DNA of 64,000 bases from Microbacterium oxydans (GTDB lineage Bacteria; Actinomycetota; Actinomycetes; Actinomycetales; Microbacteriaceae): positions 310,001 to 374,000 of the forward strand of contig NZ_CP092891.1 in NCBI RefSeq assembly GCF_026559675.1, in the 5' to 3' direction. Both the position numbers and the translations under genes were made by a program. Shown in pieces: positions 57,369 to 64,000 of this stretch. A model generated the notes under the pieces. The model was not told where the DNA came from and searched no databases. It saw only the letters and a list, made by a program, of their open reading frames with translations. Each line of letters opens with the position of its first letter. Position 1 is the stretch's first letter.

Positions 57369-58037
57369 ATGAACACCAGCACCATCCCCCTCCCGCCGCG
57401 GAAGCGTCGTCGTCGCCGGTTCACCGTCGTGGTCGTCGCGCTCGCGCTGGCCGTGATCGTCGTCTTCGCGGTGCAGCAGTCGCTCTCCGCGGCTTTCGCC
57501 GATGTCCCTCGGGGCCTGCCGTCGCCGGGGTCCGGACAGGCGGCGGCCGGCGAGATCACGGGACCGGTCTCCGCCCCGAGCGAGGCCGACGGCGTGATCC
57601 GCGACGGCGACCAGCCCACCGTCTTCGACGTGGACCGGGTCGCCGTCGGCAACCTCGACCCGGCACTGCTCACGGCGCTGCAGCGAGCAGCCGGCGATGC
57701 CGAGCGCGACGGCATCACGTTCCGCGTGAACAGCGGATGGCGCACGCCCGCGCTGCAGGAGCGGATGCTGCAGGACGCGATCGTCCAGTACGGATCGGAG
57801 GCGGAGGCCCGGCGCTGGGTGGCCACCCCGGAGACCTCGGAGCACGTGACGGGCGATGCGGTCGACCTCGGCCCGTTCCCCGCGCTCGACTGGCTGGCGC
57901 AGCGGGGCTGGCGCTACGGCCTGTGCCAGATCTACGCCAACGAGTCCTGGCACTACGAGCTGCGGCCCGAGGCGGTCGACGACGGCTGCCCCGAGATGCT
58001 CCCCGACCCCACCGCCGACCCGAGGACCCAGCGATGA
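57369..58037 (+). CDS. M15 D,D-carboxypeptidase, VanY-like
   Basis: Membrane-anchored peptidoglycan D,D-carboxypeptidase of 222 residues. A single N-terminal helix follows an Arg-rich start (RKRRRRRFTVVVVALALAVI). The catalytic domain has the M15 zinc set H159 (TSEHVTGDAVDLG), D166 and H195 (ESWHYEL), and NSGWRTPALQERM. It removes the last D-residue from stem peptides; in Van systems this removes D-Ala-ending precursors. First gene of a four-gene coupled operon (ATGA with the racemase), divergent from the VanRS-like pair. Confidence 0.9.
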   Translation: MNTSTIPLPPRKRRRRRFTVVVVALALAVIVVFAVQQSLSAAFADVPRGLPSPGSGQAAAGEITGPVSAPSEADGVIRDGDQPTVFDVDRVAVGNLDPALLTALQRAAGDAERDGITFRVNSGWRTPALQERMLQDAIVQYGSEAEARRWVATPETSEHVTGDAVDLGPFPALDWLAQRGWRYGLCQIYANESWHYELRPEAVDDGCPEMLPDPTADPRTQR

Positions 58038-59158
58038 CCGCTCTTCTCGCACCCGAGCGTGCGACCCTCTCCCGCCTGCACGCGCCGACGCTGTGCACCC
58101 TCCCGGATGCCGTGGCGGAGAACGTCCGTCGCGTGCGGACGGCGACCTCCGCGCGCATCATGGCCGTGGTCAAGGCCGACGGCTACGGCCACGGGGCCGT
58201 CTCCGTGGCCAGGGCCGCGATCGCCGCCGGTGCCGAGTGGCTCGGCGTGACCGACGTCGCCGAGGCCACCGCGCTCCGCGAGGCCGGACTCGCGGTGCCG
58301 ATCCTCTCGTGGCTGAACCCGGCGGGCGTCGACGCGGCGACCGCGGCGGAGCACGACATCGACATCGCGGTCGGCTCGGCCGAGGAGCTGCGCCAGCTGG
58401 TCGCGGATGCCGAGGATCCGGTGCGCGTGCACCTGCATCTGGACACCGGCATGGCCCGGGGCGGGAGCCCGCTCGACGAGTGGCCCGAGCTGTTCGCGGC
58501 CGCGCGGGCGGGTCGCGGCCGCGTCGAGGTGGTGGGGGTGATGGGGCATCTGCCCCGGGCGGACGAGGGCGACCCCGAGGCGAACGCGGCCGCCGTGCTG
58601 CGGATGCGGCAGGGGAGGGACGCGGTGCTGCGGGCCGGGCTCGGTCCGGTGCTCGTGCACCTCGCCGCCACGTCCGGCGCGCTGACCGACCCGGCGACGC
58701 ACTTCGGCATGGTGCGGATCGGCGCGGGACTCGTGGGCATCGACCCCTCGGAGCGGACCGTGCTGACCGGAGCCTCCCGGTGGACGGCGCCCGTCGTGCA
58801 CAGCGCGCTCGTGCCCGCGCGGACGGCGGTGGGTTACGCCGGCGCCTACGTCACCGACCGGGAGACGCACCTCGTCGTCGTCGGCGTCGGGTACGCCGAC
58901 GGCATCCCGCGCGAGCTGGCACCGGGGGCCGGAGTCGAGATCGGGGGGATGCGGCATCCGATCGTGGGGAGGGTCTCGATGGACCAGATCGTGGTCGACA
59001 CGGGGGAGGCGGGGTTCCCCCGCGGCACGATCGCGACCGTGTTCGGGCCGGAGGGCGGCGCGGTGCCCTCGGTGCAGGAGTGGGCCCGGTGGGCGGACAG
59101 CATCCCGCACACCATCGTCACCGGCATCGGAACACGCGTGCAGAGGAGTGTGGCATGA
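58034..59158 (+). CDS. Alanine racemase family protein (possible serine racemase, VanT catalytic part)
   Basis: PLP-dependent racemase of 374 residues (EC 5.1.1.1 family). K47 in MAVVKADGYGHG is the PLP lysine, and GVGYADGIPR and GRVSMDQIVVD are the C-terminal catalytic and dimer blocks. The C-terminal SYRVPR-type motif of Bacillus alanine racemase reads IGTRVQR here. In VanT (serine racemase of D-Ser-type resistance) such a domain is fused to an acyltransferase-like membrane domain; here that part is a separate gene two positions downstream. Whether it makes D-Ala or D-Ser cannot be read from sequence. A housekeeping alr probably exists elsewhere. Confidence 0.9.
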   Translation: MTALLAPERATLSRLHAPTLCTLPDAVAENVRRVRTATSARIMAVVKADGYGHGAVSVARAAIAAGAEWLGVTDVAEATALREAGLAVPILSWLNPAGVDAATAAEHDIDIAVGSAEELRQLVADAEDPVRVHLHLDTGMARGGSPLDEWPELFAAARAGRGRVEVVGVMGHLPRADEGDPEANAAAVLRMRQGRDAVLRAGLGPVLVHLAATSGALTDPATHFGMVRIGAGLVGIDPSERTVLTGASRWTAPVVHSALVPARTAVGYAGAYVTDRETHLVVVGVGYADGIPRELAPGAGVEIGGMRHPIVGRVSMDQIVVDTGEAGFPRGTIATVFGPEGGAVPSVQEWARWADSIPHTIVTGIGTRVQRSVA

Positions 59159-60105
59159 CGACGAACGTCCTGGTCATCGGCGGCGGACAGAACGCCGAGC
59201 ATGAGGTGTCGCTGGCCTCCGCGGCCGCCGTCGCCGCAGCCCTCCGGATGGGGGACCACGAGGTCACGACCGCGACCATCGACCGCGACGGCATCTGGCG
59301 TGTCGACGGTCGCCCGAACGGGGCATCGGCCGCCGAGTCGCTGGCGCTCGCCCTGCCGCTGCTCACGCGCACCGACGTGGTCTTCCCGGCCGTGCACGGC
59401 ACGCTCGGGGAGGACGGCGCGCTCGCGGCGCTGTGCGCGCTCGCCGGGGTGCGCGTGGTGGGCTCGGGGCTGCGCGCCGGGGCCATCGGCATGGACAAGT
59501 GGACGACCAAGCTCGTCGCGGACGCGGTCGGTCTCGGCACCGCCCGGGGGCGTCTGGTCGCCGCGGACGACATCGGGGATGTGGAGTTCGACGGCGCGGT
59601 GGTGGTGAAGCCGGTCTCGGCCGGATCGAGCCACGGGGTGAGTCTCGTGAGCGAGGAGGGCGAGCTGCTCGCGGCGCTGCGGGAGGCGGCGCGCTTCGAC
59701 CGCCGCATCCTGGTCGAGGAGGTCGTGCGGGGGCGGGAGATCGACGTGGCGGTGCTGCGCGAGAAGGGCGGCATCCGATGGGCGGCCCCGCCGCTGGAGA
59801 TCCACGCGACCGGCCTCTTCGACACGGCCACGAAGTACGACGGCAGTGCACGGTTCACGGTCCCGGCCGAGCTCGATGCGGCGGAGGTCTCGTCCCTCAA
59901 ACGAGCCGCGATCGCCGTGTTCGACGCCCTCGGCTGCGACGGGGTCGCACGGATGGACTTCTTCCTCACGGACCGCGGTCCGGTGCTGAACGAGGTCAAC
60001 ACGATGCCGGGGCTGACGGCCGCGTCGCAGGTGCCGCGGATGTTCGCGGCTGCGGGCGTGACGTACGTCGACCTCGTGTCGCGGCTCGTGCGCGCGGCGT
60101 CGTGA
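59155..60105 (+). CDS. D-alanine--D-X ligase (Ddl/Van family)
   Basis: ATP-grasp ligase of 316 residues joining D-Ala to a D-amino acid. Motifs: VIGGGQNAEHEVSLASA, VHGTLGEDGALAAL, VKPVSAGSSHGVSLV, the omega loop LFDTATKYDG (221-230), MDFFLTDRGPVLNEVNTMPG. The loop keeps the KY pair of D-Ala/D-Ser ligases, unlike VanA-type D-lactate ligases; its FYDYEAKY tyrosine (second position) is Phe, as in VanC/E/G. However, the SRYP block of several Van ligases is SQVP here. About 40 residues shorter than the usual actinobacterial Ddl. ATGA-coupled to the racemase and GTGA-coupled to the acyltransferase. Confidence 0.9.
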   Translation: MTTNVLVIGGGQNAEHEVSLASAAAVAAALRMGDHEVTTATIDRDGIWRVDGRPNGASAAESLALALPLLTRTDVVFPAVHGTLGEDGALAALCALAGVRVVGSGLRAGAIGMDKWTTKLVADAVGLGTARGRLVAADDIGDVEFDGAVVVKPVSAGSSHGVSLVSEEGELLAALREAARFDRRILVEEVVRGREIDVAVLREKGGIRWAAPPLEIHATGLFDTATKYDGSARFTVPAELDAAEVSSLKRAAIAVFDALGCDGVARMDFFLTDRGPVLNEVNTMPGLTAASQVPRMFAAAGVTYVDLVSRLVRAAS

Positions 60106-61163
60106 CCGGCGCGGAATCGTCGCGCGTCGGGTGGCCCGACGTCGCGAAGGGCATCTGCATCATCCTCGTGGTGCTGTGGCATGTGGTCACGAAGGTCGCG
60201 ATCCACATCCCGGGTGCAGGGCCGGTGACCGACGCCTGGGCGATGCTGAACGCCCAGCTGCTGCCGCTGCGGATCCCGCTGTTCTTCCTGGTGTCCGGGA
60301 TGTTCGCGGCGCGGGCGGTGCTCGGCCGGGACGCGACTTCCTGGCGGCGGCGGGCGGGACGGCTCGCGCTGCTGTACATCGTGTGGGTGCTGATCCAGAC
60401 GTTCGTCCTGGCGATGACGCCGGACTTCGACACCGCCAGGGCGACCGACGGGTGGGAGCTGCTCGCGCAGCTCACGATCAGTCCGACGAACCTCTGGTAT
60501 CTGCTCGCGCTCGCGGCGTACCTCGCGATCGCGCGGCTCACCCGGGGGCTCCCGACCGTGGCGGTGCTGGCGGTCGCGTTCGTCATCGCGGCGGTCGCCG
60601 GGGCCGGGGTGATCCCGGATCTCGGCAATCTGTGGCAGCTGGTGCAGAACCTGTTCTTCTTCCTCGTCGGGCTCCGACTGCGTGCCGTGATCGAGCGGTT
60701 CACGAGGAGCGTGGGCATCGGCGGGGCACTCGCGCTCGCGGCCGTCTACGTCGGGGCGCTCGCGGCCGTGGCGGCGCTCGGCATCCGCCTCCTGCCGGGG
60801 GTGTGGCCGGCGCTGGCGCTCGTCGCCGTGGCGTTCGGGGTGGCGCTGAGCGTGCTCCTCGACCGGCACGCGGGGGTCGTCGCGCGACCCCTGCGCTGGA
60901 TCGGCCGGCGGACCCTGCCGATCTACGTGCTGCACATGATGCCGCTGGCGTTCGTCGGCGCGGGGCTGGAGGCCGTCGGGTGGCGGCCGACGCCGGTCCT
61001 GGAGGGCATCGGCCCCGTGGTGCTGACCGCGGTCGTCATCGCGACCTGCCTGGCCGTGCACGCGCTGCTGGTGCGCTGCGGCCTCGGGGCCCTGTTCGAC
61101 CCGCTGCGGGTCACGGACCGTCTGGGGCGGGGCCGTCGCCGCACGGCCGAGCCTCGCGCGTGA
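60102..61163 (+). CDS. Acyltransferase 3-family membrane protein (possible VanT membrane part)
   Basis: Integral membrane protein of 353 residues, about ten helices, of the acyltransferase-3 family: start [20 protein letters not shown] with the family His, [36 protein letters not shown], and [20 protein letters not shown]. In VanT proteins the N-terminal half is such a membrane domain, thought to import L-Ser. Here it is a separate gene at the end of the coupled operon. It could also acylate a wall or surface polymer. GTG start overlapping the ligase stop. Confidence 0.88.
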   Translation: MTGAESSRVGWPDVAKGICIILVVLWHVVTKVAIHIPGAGPVTDAWAMLNAQLLPLRIPLFFLVSGMFAARAVLGRDATSWRRRAGRLALLYIVWVLIQTFVLAMTPDFDTARATDGWELLAQLTISPTNLWYLLALAAYLAIARLTRGLPTVAVLAVAFVIAAVAGAGVIPDLGNLWQLVQNLFFFLVGLRLRAVIERFTRSVGIGGALALAAVYVGALAAVAALGIRLLPGVWPALALVAVAFGVALSVLLDRHAGVVARPLRWIGRRTLPIYVLHMMPLAFVGAGLEAVGWRPTPVLEGIGPVVLTAVVIATCLAVHALLVRCGLGALFDPLRVTDRLGRGRRRTAEPRA

Positions 61164-61203
61164 AGGCCTCGACAATCGGCCCGACGCGGCGGATGCTGGA
61201 ACC

Positions 61204-61593
61204 ATGGCGGCCTTCACAGCGGACAACGCATTCAGCGGATTCAGCGTCGACGACATCGACGCGGCGAAAGAGTTCTACGGCACGACCCTCGGGCTCGACG
61301 TCGGAGTCAACGCGATGGGGTTCCTCGACCTGCGGCTGCCCAGCGGCGGATCGATCCTCGTGTACCCGAAGCCGAACCACACGCCCGCGAGCTTCACCAT
61401 CCTGAACTTCCCGGTGGCGGATGTCGACGCCGCGGTGGACGAGCTCATCGAGCGCGGTGTGCAGACCAAGATCTACAGCGACGACGAGTTCCCCTCCGAT
61501 GCGCGCGGCATCGTCCGCGGCAACGGCCGGGGCCCGGACATCGCCTGGTTCCGCGACCCCGCGGGGAACGTGCTCGCGGTGATGCAGGCCTGA
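61204..61593 (+). CDS. VOC-family (glyoxalase-like) protein
   Basis: Small cytoplasmic protein of 129 residues with the VOC repeat pattern: [60 protein letters not shown], and the ending [15 protein letters not shown]. The last Glu of the typical metal site is not obvious, so it may not be a glyoxalase. The ATG is 6 bases after GATGCT, a weak -10. Substrate unknown; single gene between the van-like operon and the helicase. Confidence 0.88.
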   Translation: MAAFTADNAFSGFSVDDIDAAKEFYGTTLGLDVGVNAMGFLDLRLPSGGSILVYPKPNHTPASFTILNFPVADVDAAVDELIERGVQTKIYSDDEFPSDARGIVRGNGRGPDIAWFRDPAGNVLAVMQA

Positions 61594-61614
61594 CGCGGGG
61601 CGTGAGTTCCGTCG

Positions 61615-61755
61615 ATGAAGGGGTACGCGCTCGCGTCTACGACCCAGCCGGTCGCAGTCAGCCGTTACGAACTGACAGAGGACGCGCAAAAAGCGCTTCC
61701 CGATGAAGACGTGATCACCCGGGCCTTCGCCGACGGGTTGTCCCGCAGCGCCTAG
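61615..61755 (+). CDS. Possible small ORF, 46 residues
   Basis: An open frame MKGYALASTTQPVAVSRYEL ... TRAFADGLSRSA in the 183-base gap, ending just before the convergent helicase. No clear ribosome site beyond a weak purine run, and no recognised family. The composition is less GC-extreme than neighbours. It may be a real small protein, a remnant, or chance. Confidence 0.3.
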   Translation: MKGYALASTTQPVAVSRYELTEDAQKALPDEDVITRAFADGLSRSA

Positions 61756-61776
61756 GATCCGAGCGGAGTCGGAGCG

Positions 61777-64000
61777 CTACAGCCGGTCCACGCCCGTCAC
61801 GGTGACGACGGCCTGGCCGGCCTCGTCGGAGGCGGCGAGGTCGATCGTCGCGGAGATGCCCCAGTCGTGGTCTCCGGCGGGATCGTCGAAGATCTGCCGG
61901 GCGGTCCACGCGGTGGTGCCCTCGGTGAGGATCAGCAGTTTCGAGCTGCGGGCGTCCGCACCGGTGAGGATGTCGTCGTGCTCCGCGAAGTATCCGTCGA
62001 GCGCGTCCGACCAGGCATCCGCCCCGAAGCCCGGATCGAGCTCGGCGAGAGCGGCGACGTCTTCCCGCGCGGCGAGCTGCACGCGACGGAACAGCTCGTT
62101 GCGCACGAGGATGCGGAAGGCGCGGATGTTGCTCGTGAGCCGCTTGGGGGCGGGGGGCACGATCGGCTCGTCGGGGGCGTGCGGGTCGAAGCGGCCGTTG
62201 TCGGTTCCCGCGACCAGCTCCTCCCACTCGTCGAGCAGGCTGGAGTCGACCTGACGGACGAGTTCGCCGAGCCACTCGATGAGGTCGCGCAGATCCTCGT
62301 CCTTGAGCTCCTCGGGGATGGTCTGCGACGCGGCCCGATAGGCGTCCGAGAGATAGCGCAGCACCACGCCCTCGGAGCGGGCGATCTTGTAGTACGCGAC
62401 GTATTCCCCGAACGACATGGCCCGCTCGTACATGTCGCGGACGACGGACTTCGGATGCAGCTCGAAGTCGCGGATCCACGGCTGCGCGGCGCTGAACGTC
62501 TCGAACGCGGCGCTCAGCAGCTCGTCGAGGGGCTTCGGGTAGGTGATCTGCTCGAGCAGCTCCATCCGCTCGTCGTACTCGATGCCCTCCGACTTCATCG
62601 CGGCGACCGCTTCGCCGCGGGCGAGGAACTCCTGCTGGCTGAGCACGGCGCGCGGGTCGTCGAGGGTCGACTCCACGATGGAGATCATGTCCAGGGCGTA
62701 CGAGCCGGTGCCGGCGGCCGGATCCGGGTCGAGCAGCTCGAACGCGGCGAGGGCGAACGGCGACAGCGGCTGGTTGAGGGCGAAGTTCGGCTGCAGGTCG
62801 ACCGTGAGGCGGATATCGCCCTCGGGCGTCTTCTCGACGATTCCCGATTCGCGGAGCGTGCGGTAGATGCCGATGGCGCGCAGAGCCAGTTCACGCTGTC
62901 GCTTCCGCGGTTCGTGATTGTCATATACCAGCGAGCGCATATTGGCGAAGACGTCGCCGCCGCGGGCGATCACGTTGAGCATCATGGCGCTCGTGATCTG
63001 CATGTGCGAGGTCAGGGTCTCCGGCACCGCATCGATGAGCTTGCGGAACGACGGCTCGCCCCACGACACGAACCCGTCCGGTGCCTTCTTGCGCACGATC
63101 TTGCGCTTCTTCTTCGGGTCGTCGCCGGCCTTCTTGACCGCCGCGACGTTCTCGCTCTCGTGCTCCGGAGCCTGCGCGACGACCGTGCCCGCGGTGTCGT
63201 AGCCGGCGCGGCCGGCGCGACCGGCGATCTGATGGAACTCGCGGGCGTTCAGCTGCCGCATGCGGGTGCCGTCGAACTTGGTGAGCGCGGTCAGGAGCAC
63301 GGTGCGGATCGGCACGTTGATGCCGACGCCGAGGGTGTCGGTGCCGCAGATGACGCGCAGGAGTCCGCGCTGGGCGAGCTGTTCGACCAGACGACGGTAC
63401 TTCGGCAGCATCCCGGCGTGGTGCACGCCGATCCCCGCGCGCAGGAAGCGCGAGAGCGTCTTGCCGAACGCGGTGGTGAACCGGAACTCGGCGATCAGTG
63501 CCGCGATCTCGTCGCGCTGCTCGCGAGTGGCGACCTTGGTGCTGGAGAGCGCCTGTGCCCTCTCCATCGCGGCGGCCTGCGAGAAGTGCACGACGTAGAT
63601 CGGCGCCTGGCCGGTGTTCAGGAGGTCGTCGATCGTCTCGTGGATCGGCGTCGTCTCGTAGAAGAAGTGCAGGGGGACGGGACGCTCGACGCCGGTGACG
63701 GTCGCCGTCTCGCGGCTCGTGCGGCGGGTGAGGTCGGCGGCCAGCTCGGTGACGTCACCCAGGGTCGCCGACATCAGGATGAACTGCGCCTGCGGCAGCT
63801 CCAGCAGCGGCACCTGCCACGCCCATCCGCGGTCGGGGTCCGCGTAGAAATGGAACTCGTCCATCACGACCTGGCCCACGTCGGCGTCGGTGCCCTGCCG
63901 CAGCGAGAGGTTCGCGAGGATCTCGGCGGTGCAGCAGATGATCGGGGCGTCGGCGTTCACCGAGGAGTCTCCGGTGACCATGCCGACGTTCTCGGCGCCG
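61777..64000 (-). CDS. DEAD/DEAH-box RNA helicase with DUF3516 (partial, N-terminus outside)
   Basis: Superfamily 2 RNA helicase of the Ski2/Dob1-like actinobacterial type; 740 residues are visible and the coding frame continues past base 64000 (the ATG at 63981 is internal, since GAENVG precedes it in frame). Motifs: VVMDEFHFYAD (DEVH box), MSATLGD (motif III), YVVHFSQAAAMERAQ, GVHHAGMLPKYRR, CGTDTLGVGINVPIR, HQIAGRAGRAGYD (motif VI), then a C-terminal DUF3516 domain (about the last 350 residues). Walker A is outside the window. Likely role in RNA turnover. Converges with the small ORF region. Confidence 0.94.
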   Translation of the reverse strand, partial: GAENVGMVTGDSSVNADAPIICCTAEILANLSLRQGTDADVGQVVMDEFHFYADPDRGWAWQVPLLELPQAQFILMSATLGDVTELAADLTRRTSRETATVTGVERPVPLHFFYETTPIHETIDDLLNTGQAPIYVVHFSQAAAMERAQALSSTKVATREQRDEIAALIAEFRFTTAFGKTLSRFLRAGIGVHHAGMLPKYRRLVEQLAQRGLLRVICGTDTLGVGINVPIRTVLLTALTKFDGTRMRQLNAREFHQIAGRAGRAGYDTAGTVVAQAPEHESENVAAVKKAGDDPKKKRKIVRKKAPDGFVSWGEPSFRKLIDAVPETLTSHMQITSAMMLNVIARGGDVFANMRSLVYDNHEPRKRQRELALRAIGIYRTLRESGIVEKTPEGDIRLTVDLQPNFALNQPLSPFALAAFELLDPDPAAGTGSYALDMISIVESTLDDPRAVLSQQEFLARGEAVAAMKSEGIEYDERMELLEQITYPKPLDELLSAAFETFSAAQPWIRDFELHPKSVVRDMYERAMSFGEYVAYYKIARSEGVVLRYLSDAYRAASQTIPEELKDEDLRDLIEWLGELVRQVDSSLLDEWEELVAGTDNGRFDPHAPDEPIVPPAPKRLTSNIRAFRILVRNELFRRVQLAAREDVAALAELDPGFGADAWSDALDGYFAEHDDILTGADARSSKLLILTEGTTAWTARQIFDDPAGDHDWGISATIDLAASDEAGQAVVTVTGVDRL

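Noticed and set aside
55517..61163. The van-like locus as a recently acquired resistance island
   Set aside because: No insertion sequence, integrase or repeats flank it and base and codon use match the surroundings, so it is treated as native.
59118..61256. A 712-residue open frame on the minus strand across the ligase and acyltransferase
   Set aside because: Shadow frame; the plus-strand genes have full family motifs and ATGA coupling.

Overview
The window is one contiguous, very gene-dense, high-GC actinobacterial segment, most likely from Microbacterium or a close member of the Microbacteriaceae. Reasons: strong G/C third-position bias, short intergenic gaps, frequent ATGA/GTGA translational coupling, many apparently leaderless genes (a TANNNT -10 box 6-7 nt before the start codon), an over-used GCATCC/GGATGC hexamer, and family content (DUF3516 helicase, DUF2520-panC-panB, Pr6Pr, XRE-map). 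The genus call is an inference from style, not a search result. No rRNA, tRNA, CRISPR array, insertion sequence, integrase or phage gene was recognised. No stretch longer than about 220 bases lacks a gene; the gaps hold promoters, operators, hairpins and two palindromic repeat elements.

Layout. 1-4021: an ATPase-less sugar ABC importer (two permeases and a lipoprotein binding protein, minus strand) divergent from a LacI-type repressor, with a palindromic operator between. 4057-5674: MFS exporter and divergent small HTH regulator with mirrored operators over both -10 boxes. 5839-8386: coupled DUF2520-panC-panB pantothenate operon. 8490-13621: a hypothetical protein, an XRE/DUF2975 membrane pair, a TarS-like wall-teichoic-acid glycosyltransferase, and an XRE regulator divergent from methionine aminopeptidase. 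13625-20766: an N-acetylmannosamine/sialic-acid-type catabolic locus (DUF4127 protein, GntR/UTRA repressor, sugar ABC importer without ATPase, NanE epimerase, ROK kinase) with two operator palindromes resembling DasR sites. 20821-25912: a small membrane protein, a PadR regulator, an ABC1/UbiB-family kinase-like protein and a BCCT osmolyte transporter.

26065-32703: an SDR/DUF2867 protein, a TetR-MFS pair, two separate ArsR/AHSA1 pairs and an SDR. 32858-34210: a Tat-lipoprotein flavin amine oxidase whose usual C-terminal FAD motif lies at its N-terminus, which looks like a circular permutation. 34247-37555: Pr6Pr membrane protein, RNase HI with an extension, a small acidic protein, and an M4 protealysin-like protease overlapping an emfourin-type inhibitor gene. 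37734-40291: a Zur-type box followed by two AztD-like zinc-chaperone lipoproteins. 41275-50494: a ROK repressor, M81 peptidase, complete Dpp/Opp-type peptide importer and ROK sugar kinase, which together suggest uptake of sugar-peptide conjugates. 50653-55490: an atypical zinc-ribbon SDR, a polysaccharide deacetylase lipoprotein coupled to a membrane protein, and an HxlR-azoreductase pair.

55517-61163: a vancomycin-resistance-like locus. A VanRS-type two-component system is divergent from a coupled operon of VanY-like D,D-carboxypeptidase, alanine/serine racemase, D-Ala-D-X ligase and membrane acyltransferase. The racemase and acyltransferase correspond to the two halves of VanT. 61204-64000: a VOC protein, a possible small ORF, and the C-terminal part of a DUF3516 DEAD/DEAH RNA helicase that runs off the end of the window.

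Strongest leads: the apparently permuted amine oxidase, the van-like locus with split VanT functions, the DUF4127/ManNAc regulon, and the M81-Dpp-ROK locus.
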